From positions 54,518,049 to 54,582,048 of the forward strand of contig NC_012870.2 in the NCBI RefSeq assembly GCF_000003195.3: a DNA stretch of 64,000 nucleotides, in the 5' to 3' direction. Made by a program: the position numbers and the translations under genes. Each line of letters opens with the position of its first letter. Position 1 is the stretch's first letter. The notes beneath the pieces were generated by a model that was given only the letters and a program-made list of their open reading frames with translations, ran no database searches and was not told the DNA's origin. This document shows positions 46,106 to 57,483 of the stretch, in pieces. This DNA is from Sorghum bicolor. Its lineage: Eukaryota > Streptophyta > Magnoliopsida > Poales > Poaceae.

Positions 46106-46187
46106 TAATGGGGATCGGAGGGGGTCCGGGCCGGTTGAGAGCACTTTAATGGGGATCGGAGGGGGTCCGGGCCGGTTGAGAGCACTA
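46106..46187 (+). repeat. ~42-bp tandem duplication at a CACTA end
   Basis: TAATGGGGATCGGAGGGGG through GGTTGAGAGCACT occurs twice in a row. The second copy runs into the CACTA end at 46183, so the CACT bases are part of the duplicated unit. Confidence 0.8.
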
Positions 46188-46751
46188 CAAGAAATTCCCT
46201 TATATGTGACGGTTTGATTGTGACCTTCTAACAAATCATCACAGAATGTAGTCATCCATGACAGTCCAAATCCCAGATGATGATGCATGACGATTGGTTG
46301 AATTACCGTCATAAGTGGAACGTCACGAATCATGCAAAATCATTTTACGGATCAATTTGGTCATATATGACGGACACATTGGAAGGTCACAGATATAACA
46401 TGCAGGTGGCATGCTGATGTGAGCGTCCACATCGTTCCTACGTGTCATGTGGTTGGCGCTGGTCTGGTGGGACCCATGCGCTGGTCTGGTGGGACCCACC
46501 TGTCGGTGAGGGACGGACCCACCTGTCGGTGAGGGATTTAAATAGGGAAGGTAAATGCAAAAAAAGTGCCACAGGTGGGATTCAAACCATGGCTGTCCAC
46601 AACGTTCCCAACTACGAGGAGCTAACCAGTTGGTCATTGGTCTTATTGTGCAAATGTTGACTTATTTTTTCTTTTGACCTATTAATAAAATTTGGGATAG
46701 TTCTTAAACAAATTAGACGACCCTGTCCGCGACGGCGCGCCCCTATCTTCA

Positions 46752-46824
46752 CCGCCCGGCGTCGCCCTGTCCTTGCAGGCCGCCCGGCGTCGCCCTGTCC
46801 TTGCATGCCGCCCGGCGTCGCCCC
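46752..46824 (+). repeat. 28-bp tandem repeat, 2.6 copies
   Basis: CCGCCCGGCGTCGCCCTGTC starts at 46752, 46780 and 46808. It lies within the gene-like GC-rich segment of the CACTA element. Confidence 0.8.
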
Positions 46825-46868
46825 TTGAGACCTTATCCTCGGCTCCTCTAAACACATAGCGGCATCTC

Positions 46869-48120
46869 ACCAGTCACCACTCAAAGCCGCCGCCACCACC
46901 ACTACTGTCCTCCGCATCGGGACCCCGGTCTCCATCCCGGCCATCGACGTCCACCGCATGGCGACTCCCGCCCTTGCCGCAGTCGCCGCACTACTACACA
47001 AAAAATTTACCGAGGCGGGCTAAAATGCTTAACCGAAGCGGTTTTTCCAACCGCCTCGGAGCAAAGGTCACGGTTAATATGACCATTTTGCGAGGCGGTT
47101 CGATGCCCGTCACGATTAATCAAATAAAAAAATAAAAAAAGAGAAAAAGCCCAAAGGGCTTGGATCTGGGTCTCTTGCCCTGGCGACAGGGGAGCCGCGC
47201 TCCGCGTACGCGCCGGCAGCTCGCCGTGCAGTCACTGCGTCCATCCGTCGTGGGTGTGGACGACCTCGCGCGCCGCCGTGGGGTGGAGGCCTCCAAGCCT
47301 TGGATCTACGCCGCCATGCCCTCGATCTGTGCTGCACCGCCCTTGGTTTGTGTTGCCCAGCCCCAGATCCGCACCACCTGAGGAGCTTGAGGGAGAGGGT
47401 GGAGCTCCTTGCTGCCTGGATCCACACCGGCGTAGGAGATGGAGGAGCTCCTCGCCACGCCGTCGGTGGTGCTTGAGGGAGGAGGGAGGAGCGCCGCCGA
47501 GAGCCACCACCTCTGCCCCGCTTTGAAGTTGGGGAGGGCCTCTGTCACCGGAGACGAAGGGGAGGAGGGGAATCGGAGGGAAGGGGAGGGGAAGAGGCGA
47601 TTGATGGGGAGAGGGCGGTCGGGTTTTGCGAGGAGGGGAAGGGAAGGGAAGGGGAGGGGAGCGTCGCGACCGGGTGCAGCGTCGCGAGCATCGATAGGGA
47701 GAGGGCGGTCGAGTCTAATGCGGGTGCGGCTGAGGAGGGAGGGAGTGAAGGTGAAACCCTAGGTCTAGTATATATATGTGACCTTGAAATTGGGCCTCTT
47801 GGACTAGCGGGTTGGGCCTGATTTACTGAGGCGGGTGAAGTTATAAGCCCGCCTCGGTTAATGATTTATCGAGGCGGTTACGTTAAGATGCCCGCCTCGG
47901 TGTCCGCCTCGGTTAATCAATTTTGAGGCGGTTTATGTAACCGTCTCGGTTAATAAAAAAATGACCGCCTCGGTTAATGCCTAGCATTAACCGAGGCGGT
48001 TGAAATTTTTGCCCACCTCGGGGGGTGTTTTCAAAAGATCACGGTAAATCTTTTTTGTAGTAATGGCCGATGCCCTCCACAGGAACCTGGCCGCCTCCCC
48101 TCAGGAGATCTGGAGCCGGT
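46869..48120 (+). pseudogene. Gene-like fragment inside CACTA, split by a nested CACTA
   Basis: 46887-46988 reads KAAATTTTVLRIGTPVSIP and continues AIDVHRMATPALAAVA. After the nested element and one GCCG copy are skipped, the same frame continues at 48070 with ALHRNLAASPQEIWSR and a stop (TGA 48119). The composition is like a host coding exon (GC-rich third positions). I do not recognise the parent gene. The likely story is capture of a host exon by the outer element, then insertion of the inner one. Confidence 0.4.
46989..48065 (+). mobile_element. Nested 1.08 kb CACTA (GAGGCGG type), copy A
   Basis: Left end CACTACTACACAAAAAATTT, right end complementary to CATTACTACAAAAAAG. Both ends are followed inward by ATTTACCG and many GAGGCGG/CCGCCTCGG subterminal repeats. 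GCCG flanks both sides. The middle (47150-47760) is GC-rich. A minus-strand 80-aa frame at 47548-47306 matches the frame at 59290-59532 in the second copy, but here its first codon is GTG. Confidence 0.8.
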
Positions 48121-50019
48121 GAATCCTGCATCGACCCCAACACCCCTCCCGCATCGGCCGCAAGCAGGAGCCGCCGGCAGCACCCTCTAGCGTCGACCGC
48201 AAGAAGCACAAGCAAAAGGTGTGTGGTGCTGCCTCTCCTATCTCATACACGAGGATTATTTATAGGGACTAGACTGGATCTACTATCTCGATCTGAATAC
48301 CTTCTCTGTTCTAGTGCTAGCTTATTCTCAATACCTTCTCTGATCTAGTACTAGCTGATGATTGGGAGCATAGTTGCTTGGATTTTTCATAGGCACAGAT
48401 CTGGTGCTACCTTGTGGCTGGACTTGAGAGAAGTGCTAGAACGTGTGACTGGGAGAAGCAGGGCGGCATGGATTTTTAGATCCCGTTGAACAAATGCTCG
48501 TATAATCTCCACAAGGTAATTAACTGAAGGGACATTATTTCATCCTTCTTTAGTTTTCATAATCATGATTCAGTAACATGCCAACATTATTTTTCAGATA
48601 CTCATCTGGATTTGTTGCTTAGGTTGACAGAAAAACAGTGATGTATTTCTAAAGTCAATTCTTGAATTCTTGGTCTCAGTTTAACATTATTTTTTGTCAT
48701 TGTTATCTGGTATATGTGGATTATGAGATAGGAGCCTGCACACTATTGTTTGAAGAAAGATGATGCTGAAGTTTAGTCTACAGTGTGATGACTTTTGGAA
48801 ACTTATATATGTTCTGTATGACATAGTATATATAGGACTCTTGGATGACAATGTTCATATTATTTATATTGCACAGTTTATCTGGACATTGAAGACTCCA
48901 TATTGTCTCATGAGAAGGTTACTAAAGGCAGCAAAAATCTAAGGTGAGATTCTAATACATACTCCTATTTCACTCCTAGTTCACCGTTTGGGTATATATG
49001 TCTTCGAAAAAATATTATTCTTAATTCACTATTTCAACTTTATTACGTGTAATTGTGTGCGTGAAAATAATTGAATAGGGCATAAGGATGCTGCTGCATA
49101 TGTTAAACAGCTCCAATTTAATTCTCAGATAGCTGTAATTTTAATTTTGGCACAAGGTATATTTTGCAGATACCTTTGAGGAACCACCACATGTGCTTGG
49201 TGGGTGTTTGTGGTGTTTTCCCATGCCTATAAGTCTGTATATTTGAAAACAATTGAATAGGGCATAAGGATGCTGCTCCATATGTTAAACAGCTCCAAAG
49301 TAATTCTCAGATAGCTGTAATTTTAATTTTAGTGCTGTTACTTTAGCCCAAGATATACTTTGCGGATAGCACCAAATGCTTGAGTATGGTTTGATCTTCA
49401 ATTACTAAGGATAGGAAATGTTGGAACCAATCTAGTCTATCTTAGATTCTTTGACTAGCTCAAGAACAAGTAATTTTTGTAACTCCTTGTATTTCAACCT
49501 TTTTTTGTTATGTGTTCAGCTTTGGCTCTCAATATGCTCCTGTCTTCTTCATAAAAATGTGAATCTGGATGGATTTGTACCTAAAAATTTCATAAACTTG
49601 ACTGAAATGTGATGATATGTAATTATGTATTTTATCTGTTAATTTAAACAAAGTTGCAATCTCATACATTATGGTATTGCTCTTCTTTTTGCAGGCGTTT
49701 GGTGAGGCTATCTCTTAATTGCGGCAATATGATCAAGGTGCTCACGGTGGCTATTTTCGTTAGTGATAAAAGATTTAGGTGTCCGAGCAAATCATATGAG
49801 TTACGTGTTGTACAAGCCAACGTCTTAGTTTTGTAGGTACTTGAGTGTAGCATGGTTATTGTCTTAGTATTTCGTGTGAAATATTGTACAACTACAAATG
49901 TTGATAGTTTTAATGAAAATAATGAGCAATATTTGTCAATTGTGAGCTTTGTTCGTTTATGTGTGTTGACATGGCAGCAAAACCATGATCGTTCAGTTCA
50001 TCACCATAGTCTCTTTCTA
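48121..50019. other. Interior of the outer CACTA element
   Basis: AT-rich after 48500, with stops in all frames. Intron-like stretches and internal duplication suggest transcribed host sequence, but I recognise no exons. Confidence 0.4.
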
Positions 50020-50311
50020 TAGTTGCCCTCTGGTTCGTCCAGGACGATCCAAAAAACAACCCATGATGTTCTATTTTGGTTCAAAAAATGTATGACGAGG
50101 AATAGATGACGTTCCTCGTCACAGATAGTTGCCCTCTGGTTCGTCCATGACGATGCAAAAAATAACCCATGACGTTCTATTTTGGTTCAAAAAATGTATG
50201 ACGAGAAATAGATGACGTTTCTATGGACCGTCACAGATAGTTAACTGTGACGGATTTTCGCTTATCTATAACAGAATCAAACCGCCATGTATAAGTTAAT
50301 TTCCTGTAGTG

Positions 50312-50854
50312 AGCTGGCCGCCGGAGTGTAGTAGCCATTGCGGGGGTGGCAAAGGAAGCGGTGAGGGCGAGCAGCTTGTCTTTCGTCCTGTCATTTGGAT
50401 TAGAGGATGGTGGGGGTGAAGCAGCGGGGCGTTCTTTTTCTTTTTTTTTTTTCCTCAGGAAGACACAAAGGATACAAGACCCCGATAAACAAAATTGAAT
50501 TAACCTGGATTTTAGTTGAATTGGGCAATTGGCGCATCTGACTGCAACCATTTTGTGAACGTACTGTACTACACTAGAAGAATCGCATGAGTTGGCAACA
50601 TATATAGCGCCACATTATATCCCGCGCAGCAGCTTTCAACTAACGTGCACACCACCTGACGTCCCGTCGTCCATGCGTCATCCATTCGTCATCCTGGCAC
50701 ACTCGACGACCTCACCTGCTGCTGGCCTGGTCCGGACGGACCTACCTGAAGCTGCAGGATTATTTATTTGACCACCTACACTTTTGGTTTGACTCCTCTT
50801 GCTGCTGCGGTGATGCGCAGCAAGCAGTGATGTCAGCAGCCGCCGTTGCTTAAC
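50312..50854 (+). other. Upstream region of VQ3
   Basis: Sequence between the CACTA end and the VQ3 TATA box. It includes a T-rich tract (50429-50452) and TGACGTC-like and TGATGTCA elements near 50658 and 50828. No gene. Confidence 0.4.
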
Positions 50855-50862
50855 TATAAATA
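50855..50862 (+). promoter_or_regulatory. TATA box of VQ3
   Basis: TATAAATA 118 bp before the ATG at 50973, in the context CTATAAATAGCCGCGCG. Confidence 0.7.
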
Positions 50863-50972
50863 GCCGCGCGCGAGCGCCGCATACATCGCACTATCTCGAA
50901 CAGCTCATTAATATACTCCTGATCGAGTAATTAAGTTAAGAAACTACTAGCTAGGAGCAAGGAATTATATTA

Positions 50973-51338
50973 ATGGAGAGCAGCAAGAACAAGCAGCAGC
51001 GGCAGTCCGTGGACGCAGCTTCCGGCAGCAAGCCCGCCGCCGCCGGCGCCAGGCCGCACTGGAGGCGCCGGGACCCCGCGGACACGGCGGTCTACGTCGT
51101 CCAGCCCGACCAGTTCCGCGCCGTCGTCCAGCAACTCACGGGCGCCGCTTCGTCGCCGCCGCCGCCGCCAGCGCGTCAGCATCAAGGCGGCCATGGCACC
51201 GCAGCTGCTGCTGCTGCTGGTCGTGGTGGTACCAGCACCAATGCGGCGGCGGCGCAGCGGGAGCATGGCGGCGGCAGGACGCTGGGGCAGATTCAGCAGG
51301 AGGTCATGGCCTGGGCGAACTCTGACGACGATGATTAA
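50973..51338 (+). CDS. VQ-motif protein (VQ3)
   Basis: A 121-aa intronless ORF from ATG 50973 to TAA 51336. A basic segment ARPHWRRRDPADTAVYVV precedes QPDQFRAVVQQLTG; the motif FRAVVQQLTG at about residues 48-57 is a full VQ consensus. A Pro run (PPPPPP), Ala-rich stretch and Gly-rich linker lead to the C-terminus GRTLGQIQQEVMAWANSDDDD, close to VQ1. It is expected to act in the nucleus with WRKY factors. It stands between a CACTA element (ending 50311) and a CACTA remnant (from about 52372). The minus-strand 158-aa ORF over the same bases is a GC-driven shadow. Confidence 0.9.
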   Translation: MESSKNKQQRQSVDAASGSKPAAAGARPHWRRRDPADTAVYVVQPDQFRAVVQQLTGAASSPPPPPARQHQGGHGTAAAAAAGRGGTSTNAAAAQREHGGGRTLGQIQQEVMAWANSDDDD

Positions 51339-51760
51339 TGCAGGGGAAGATCGACTGCAGTGCATGGGCATGGCCTCATCATCATATATTATGGACGCTC
51401 CGACCCGACGACGATTGAGGGCGGGAAGAAGAATAAATGACACCATATATGTATGTACATATCCGAGGTTGCTAGTGTGCCTAGTTCCTTCTTCCTTATT
51501 GCAAAGGCAGAGTATCTGTCACAATTTTATATATAGCAGTTAACTCTCGTCTAGTTTTCTGGATGTGTTATACTAGTATTTTGGCAAGCAATCCATTGTA
51601 CACGGTTGGTTTATACGATTAATTCTGTGATAATCTTCCTCGTCTTCTGGAGAGTTTTTGTTTTCTCTCCAAGCCATCATATACTCTAATATAAATAATC
51701 CAAGAGGCCCAACCACGTCCCTCTATCCCTACTACTGTATATTGTATGACAACTTTACAC
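51339..51760 (+). other. Downstream region of VQ3
   Basis: Presumed 3' UTR and flank; no ORF of note. A T/A-rich end with possible polyadenylation context (GAATAAATGAC at about 51430). Confidence 0.4.
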
Positions 51761-52371
51761 TATATTATATATATATATATATATATACTAGCAGGAATCT
51801 CGCGCGTTGCCGCGGGCACAATAGAGAAAGCTCAGAAAGTTATAAGTTATATGGGTAAAACTGTAAATTAAATGATGAATCTGAAAATTATAAGTTATAT
51901 GAATAAAACTGTAAATTACATGATGAATCAACAATCTGATTTAAATATAGTAGTGTCATCACGTATCACCAATTTAATTGAAATATGGTAGTGTCGAATC
52001 AACCGATATATAGAAGCAAGATTGACCACTGGGAGTCTAGGATCTAAGACTGGTGCGGATCTGTACCGTTCATAGCATGTGTGTTCAGTGGACCTAACAC
52101 TGTTTCTGTAATGGATATGTACTGTTCACGGGATCCTGTAGTGTTCATAACGGGTGCATACTGCTAGGGACTGTTCGCTAACGGGTATGTACTGTGCATA
52201 ACATGTTGTACTGTTCATGTTGAGATTGTTCGCTAACAGGTGTGCACTGTGCAGTCATATCGGGTGCATACTGCATACTACTCACATGATCCGTTACTGT
52301 TACAGCAACAGTGTTTCTGTGAGAGAGATACTATTAATCTACAGTGTTATGAGAGAGGGGCTGGGCGCGGT
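51761..52371. other. Unassigned repeat with TGTACTGTTCAT motifs
   Basis: Begins with a short TA tract and ACTAGCAGGAATCTCGCGCG then TTGCCGCGGGCAC, a sequence type seen at ends of some plant Helitrons (tentative). From 52060 to 52270 the motif TGTACTGTTCAT or variants recurs at least five times. It joins the broken 5' end of the TNP2 gene at about 52371. No ORF. Confidence 0.4.
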
Positions 52372-55114
52372 ATACCAAGGCTCCAACGACTATACATGAC
52401 CGAGGAGTCTGCGAAACAGATGACATGGCACAAACATGGACGTCGATACAATCCTGAGAAGATGGTACATCCTTCGGATGGTGAAGCATGGACCCATTTT
52501 GATAGTATTCATCATGAGAAAGCTCTAGAGGCTCGTAATGTACGTGTTGCCTTTGCAACAGATGGGTTCAATCCTTATGGAATGATGGCTGCCCCATACA
52601 CTTGTTGGCCCGTATTTGTTATACCACTCAATCTTCCCCCTGGTGTATGCTTTCAAGCGCAGAACATTTTTTTGTCTTTGATAATTCCTGGTCATCCGGG
52701 GAATAATATGGGTGTGTATATGGCGCCTCTGATCGATGAATTGATCAAATCTTGGGATGAAGGGGTATTGACATTTGACCGAGCTACAAAAACCAACTTC
52801 ACGATGCATGTTTGGTACCACTACTCCCTGCATGACTTCTTGGCGTATGGGATTTTCTGCGGCTGGTGTGTCCATGGGAAATTTCCATGTCCAACATGCA
52901 AGACTAATGTTCAGTTCATTTGGTTGAAGAAGGGAGGCAAATATTCTTCATTTGACAAACATCGACAATTCCTCCCAATTGAGCATCCATTTAGACAAGA
53001 CATCAAGAACTTTACAAAAGGTGTGGTAGTTACAGACCCGCCACCGGAGATGATGATGGGTGTTGAGGTTCGTGCTCAGATAGATGCTCTTGAGGTCAGT
53101 GAAGGTGGTGGTTTCGTGGGATATGGTCATGAACATGCATGGGCACATAAGTCGGGCTTGGAGAGGCTCCCCTACTACCAGGACCTGCTACTTCCACATA
53201 ACATTGATGTAATGCACACTGAAAAAAATATCGCCGAGGCACTCTGGGGAACAATCATGGACATTAAAGAAAAGTCAAAAGATAACGTGAAGGCTAGAAT
53301 CGATTTGGCAGCCATATGCGACAGACCAAATCAAGAAATGCGGCCTCCTAGAGCAGGCAAGACTTGGAGACAACCTCCGGCTGATTACATGTTGACCAGG
53401 CCTCAAAGGAGAGAAGTACTGGAATGGTTTCAAAACTTAATGTTTCCTGATGGGTACGCAGCGAATCTGAGAAGGGGAGTGAACTTGTCTACTATGCGAA
53501 TCAATGGGCTTAAGAGTCATGACTACCACATTTGGATTGAACGGCTTCTTCCGGTGATGGTACGAGGCTATGTCCCAGATCATGTGTGGCAAGTGCTTGC
53601 AGAATTGAGTAATTTCTTCCGACAGCTTTGTGCTAAGGAGTTATCTCGGTCCGTGGTTAAAGACCTGGAAAAATTGGCACCTGTGTTGCTCTGTAAGCTA
53701 GAGAAGGTCTTCCCACCAGGCTTCTTCAATCCGATGCAACATTTGATTTTGCATCTCCCGTATGAGGCACGAATGGGGGGACCTGTGCAGTTTCGTTGGT
53801 GCTATTTTGTTGAGAGAACCCTAAAGGTTGTTAGAAAGAAATGTAGAAATAAATGCAAGATTGAAGCTTCCATCGCAGAGGCATCGATTTTAGAGGAGGT
53901 GTCAAACTTCACAACAAAGTACTATGGTGACAACCTTCCCAATGTACATAATCGTCAATTGCGTTATAATGTTGGCGAAAATGAATCCAATCTTAGCCTT
54001 TTTCGCGGGCAACTCGGGAGTGCAAGTGATTGGACCCAGAAGACTTTGAGGCATGATGAGTGGCGCATTATCATGTTCTATGTATTGTCCAACCTTACCG
54101 AAGTGCAGCAATACATAGGGTAAGTCACTATTCTCAACAAACTTGTTTTCGAGTAGTCAATATTCTGGCCTAAAACCCCTTGTTCCTCGTTGGTATAGGG
54201 AATTTCTTCATGAATTCTGGCATCTATCAAGGGAACCTACTCCTCAGGAATCTGAGTCCCTTCTTAAAAAGGGAGCGGGAAGTAGAGCACCCGATTTTAT
54301 TTCGTGGTTCCAACAAAAGGCCCAAAATGATGAATCCATGAGTGCCGAGTTGACACAGGTTGCCGATGGTTTTGCATATAGAGTCAGGACATTTTCCGCT
54401 TATGATGTCAATGACTATCGATTTCACACAACAATGCACGAGCAATGTCGGCCTAATCGAACAACCACAAATAGTGGAGTTTTCACGCGCGGCGATGATG
54501 AGGTGGATTATTACGGCCGAGTCGAAGAAATCTACGAACTCTCATTCGATGGCTGGAAACCTCTTAATCCTGTCATATTCAAATGTCATTGGTTTGATCC
54601 TGCAGTAACGAGAAAGACACCGAATCTTGGTCTAGTTGAAATTCGTCAGGATTGTGAGTTACCAGGAGAAGATGTCTATGTCGTGGCTCAACAGGCCACA
54701 CAAGTTTATTATCTTCCATACCCATGCCAAACCAAAGAGCATCTAAAAGGTTGGTATGTTGTGAACAAGGTATCACCACATGGTAAACTACCTATGCCAA
54801 ATGATGATGACTACGTCTTTGACCCAAACACATATGCCGGAGAGTTCTTTCAAGAAGAGGGGCTAGAAGGGTCTTTTACAATAGACTTAACCGACCCGAT
54901 CGGAATGGACATAAATTATGAAAGAGTTGTTGAAGACGACGATGGAGATGAGGTTGAAAATGCGAAGGACATAGAATTACTTCGACGATTACATATAGGC
55001 GATGACAATTACGCCAACATTCTTCCTTCGGACGGAGCAGATCTTATCGAGATGTATGATAGTGATGACCCCTCTTATGATCCAGCTAATCCGGATCATG
55101 AAGAATATTTCTAA
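52372..55114 (+). pseudogene. CACTA transposase TNP2-like, 5'-truncated
   Basis: Two exons, 52372-54119 and 54199-55114, joined by a GT-AG intron that keeps the frame; about 887 codons without stops. Homology begins abruptly at IPRLQRLYMTEESAK, so the N-terminal part is missing (the open frame continues back to 52240 but is unrelated). Landmarks: VAFATDGFNPYGMM, a PCPTC zinc-type motif, HNIDVMHTEKN (Asp residues likely catalytic), the DUF4218 region GGPVQFRWCYFVERTLK, and in exon 2 the DUF4216-like DYYGRVEEIYELSFDGWK. The acidic C-terminus ends DPANPDHEEYF. TNP2 excises and inserts CACTA elements. Except for the 5' loss it looks undamaged. Confidence 0.82.
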
Positions 55115-55243
55115 TACATGTAATGCTACATTACCTTCTAATTATGTTTTATTTACTTTGCATTTCCTTCTAATTATGTCTTATTTATGTTTCATCTATT
55201 TCTAACTATTTTTTTGTCTCATTTTGTAGGAGCAAGAATAAAG

Positions 55244-57483
55244 ATGGTGGGCGGCGGTGGTATGAGGAAGTTACAGGCAGTGTACCAACAAACGGCTGGG
55301 TTGTTGAAGGGTGGAGGCAAAGGTAAAGGTGCAGCAGGAGGATCAGGAGGAGGAGGCAAAGGAAAAGGTAAAGCAGGAGGATCGGGAGGAGGCGGCGGAG
55401 GACGACGAGGACGACCACGTCGTCGTGAGCCGTCCCCATCACCGTCCCCACCGCCTCAGGACGAGGATGAGGAGGACGAGGAGGACGAGGAGGAGGTGCA
55501 GCAGCAGGAGGAGGAGGAGGAGGAGGAGCAGCAGCAGCAGGAGGAGGTGGATGAGGAGGAGGACGGCGAGGATGATGAGGACGAGGGGGAGGCGGCAGAC
55601 GGCACCGCTTCTGGTTCGGCGGGGGGAGGCTCCTCTTCTTCCGGTAACCCGGTTGTCTACTTGAGAGGTCCCTCGCGTCTCCCGCAGCGAGGGATGCCTG
55701 CTGATAGGCTTCCGGTGCTTCGGCCGACTGGTGCAAGGTAATTAATTATTTATGTTATTCATACTTTATCATTTCTTATAGTCAACTAATAATTACTCTT
55801 CATCACTTGTGCAGGTCTTTCACCATTGTGCAAGACGGTTTCCACAGTCGCAAGGCCAATGGCATTCTGGGGATTTTGTGTAGGCGCCACTTTCCTGGCA
55901 TTGTTCTACATGCCGGGAAAAATGAGCCAGCCTACACAATTGAGCACTACACCGCCGCCCGCGACGTCTTGGATCGTAGGGGCAGGGTTTTTGATAACAA
56001 GGCGGTACGAGTGTGCACGGAGCTATGGGTAAGTCTTCATATAAGCTTATGTTCCTCAATACAGATGCTTATGTGCACGGAGCTATTTGGCTTATTCTGT
56101 CTTTATGCAGGATTTCTACAGATGCGAGCCTGGCTATGAGGCTCAAGCTTCCGAAGTGGCTTACAACGCCTGCGGAAAGCTCATAAAGGACATGCACTAC
56201 GAGTGTCGTGTCCAGGCCGTCGTGACGTACCACGCCCAGTACCTTTTTCGGAAGGTGACCAAGGAACAAGCGAGAACCATGTCGCTGACCAAGGAAGAAT
56301 ACATGAAGGTAAATGTGCAACAATAATAATATTTTCCTTCTTAAGATTAAGTAACCTTTATATGATCTTCTTATATGTCACATGCTTGATGGCGTGTAGG
56401 TTCCTCCGTGGTGGTGCAATACGAAAATCCAGTGCTGGGAGATGGTGGTGGACAGGTGGTTCGACCCTGAGTGGCAGGAGGCGCACAATCAAGGCAGGGA
56501 GCGGCACGCCATGATGCAAGGTCCATCGCACCATCAAGGCAGTCTTAGCCTTGATGCATGGAAAGCTAAATGGGTAAGTTGAATCCATTTTTTGTCCTAA
56601 TGCTTAATTTGGCATTACTTATAATCATTGTGTTATTTCTTTTTCAGTCGAATGCACATGGTGGTGAGCAAATTACCAACTTCCAGGCGTATGCTATGGG
56701 GCACCAGACCAAGTACTCGACAGCCGCTCGCTATGACCCAGCTGCCCCCGCTTCGTCGTACAGCAACCCCTCCGTCCACGCACGCCTCACTCAGTACATA
56801 GAGACGGCAAAGGAGGTATATGGGCCAGAGTACGATCCCGCCACCCACGACATTGATGGAGAAGTCGTCATGAGGGCGGGAGGAGGAAAGGTTCGTGGCC
56901 GGTACATGATTGGCCACGGCAGCTTGGATTCTGGCGAGGTTCCTAGCCTATCCCAGATCCGAGCAAGGAGCACAGGCACGAGCGCGCCCATACGCCAACG
57001 ACCAAACACTACGATGAACATTGTGGCGGACCTCCAGGTAATTTCTATTTTATTCGCCATTCATTGATTTCGACATATGTTTGCTTCACATTGTAACATT
57101 GCCGTCAATTGTGTAGGAGCGGCTGGCAGAATCGGAGAGGCAAAGGGACGAAGAAAGGATAAGGTGGGAGGAAGAAGCGCAGGCTATGCAAGCCAGGATG
57201 AATGCAATGTACGAGTACTTGCAAAACCTTGCACCTGCTATTGGTCAACCTCCTCCGCCAGCTATGTTGTTCCAACCTCAAACTCCTCCTTTCAGCACTC
57301 CTGTGAGTTTGGCTTTTATTTATAATTTTTGTTAAGTTCATATATCCGTTGTCACAAATCACACGTGTATTTCTAACTTTTGTCTGACACAAGCAACATA
57401 TTTATCTTGTGCAGAATCAGTCGGCGGCGTCAAATAATCCACCTCCTGGGCAACAAGGGGAACAAGGTGGACCGTCGAGGTAG
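55244..57483 (+). CDS. CACTA accessory protein, seven exons, intact
   Basis: Exons 55244-55737, 55815-56028, 56111-56308, 56400-56573, 56648-57037, 57117-57302 and 57415-57483. All six introns are GT-AG, phases agree, and the total is 1725 nt or 574 aa. A splice-acceptor-like TTTTGTAG just before 55230 suggests a 5' UTR intron. Exon 1 encodes a Gly/Lys-rich then strongly acidic Glu/Gln stretch. Exons 2-5 hold the conserved part (FHSRKANGILGILCRRHFPG, EMVVDRWFDPEWQEAH, similar to plant Transposase_24-type proteins). Exon 6 is a likely coiled coil (RLAESERQRDEERIRWEEE). This is the usual second gene of grass CACTA elements, probably binding subterminal repeats (inference). Confidence 0.8.

Larger units (their letters stand above)
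46183..50311 (+). mobile_element. Non-autonomous CACTA-type element (TGTGACGG type)
   Basis: Left end CACTACAAGAAATTCCCTTA and right end complementary to CACTACAGGAAATTAACTTA. Subterminal motifs TGTGACGG, CGTCACAGATA and TGACGTTC occur in both orientations. Two 106-bp direct repeats lie at 50020-50125 and 50126-50231, and about 90 bp near 49071 is repeated near 49251. There is no transposase. The interior carries GC-rich gene-like sequence (46730-46988 and 48066-48120) split by a second CACTA at 46989-48065. No clean 3-bp target duplication (GAG against AGC). Confidence 0.7.

Noticed and set aside
50970..51446. 158-aa minus-strand ORF over VQ3
   Set aside because: Shadow frame in GC-rich DNA; the plus frame has the VQ motif and a TATA box.
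52240..52371. Extension of the transposase frame upstream to 52240
   Set aside because: Those codons are unrelated to TNP2 and begin at a GTG in a non-coding repeat block.
55206..55736. 176-aa minus ORF opposite the CACTA accessory gene exon 1
   Set aside because: Antisense of a purine-rich Glu/Gln-coding tract; Pro-rich and without a domain.
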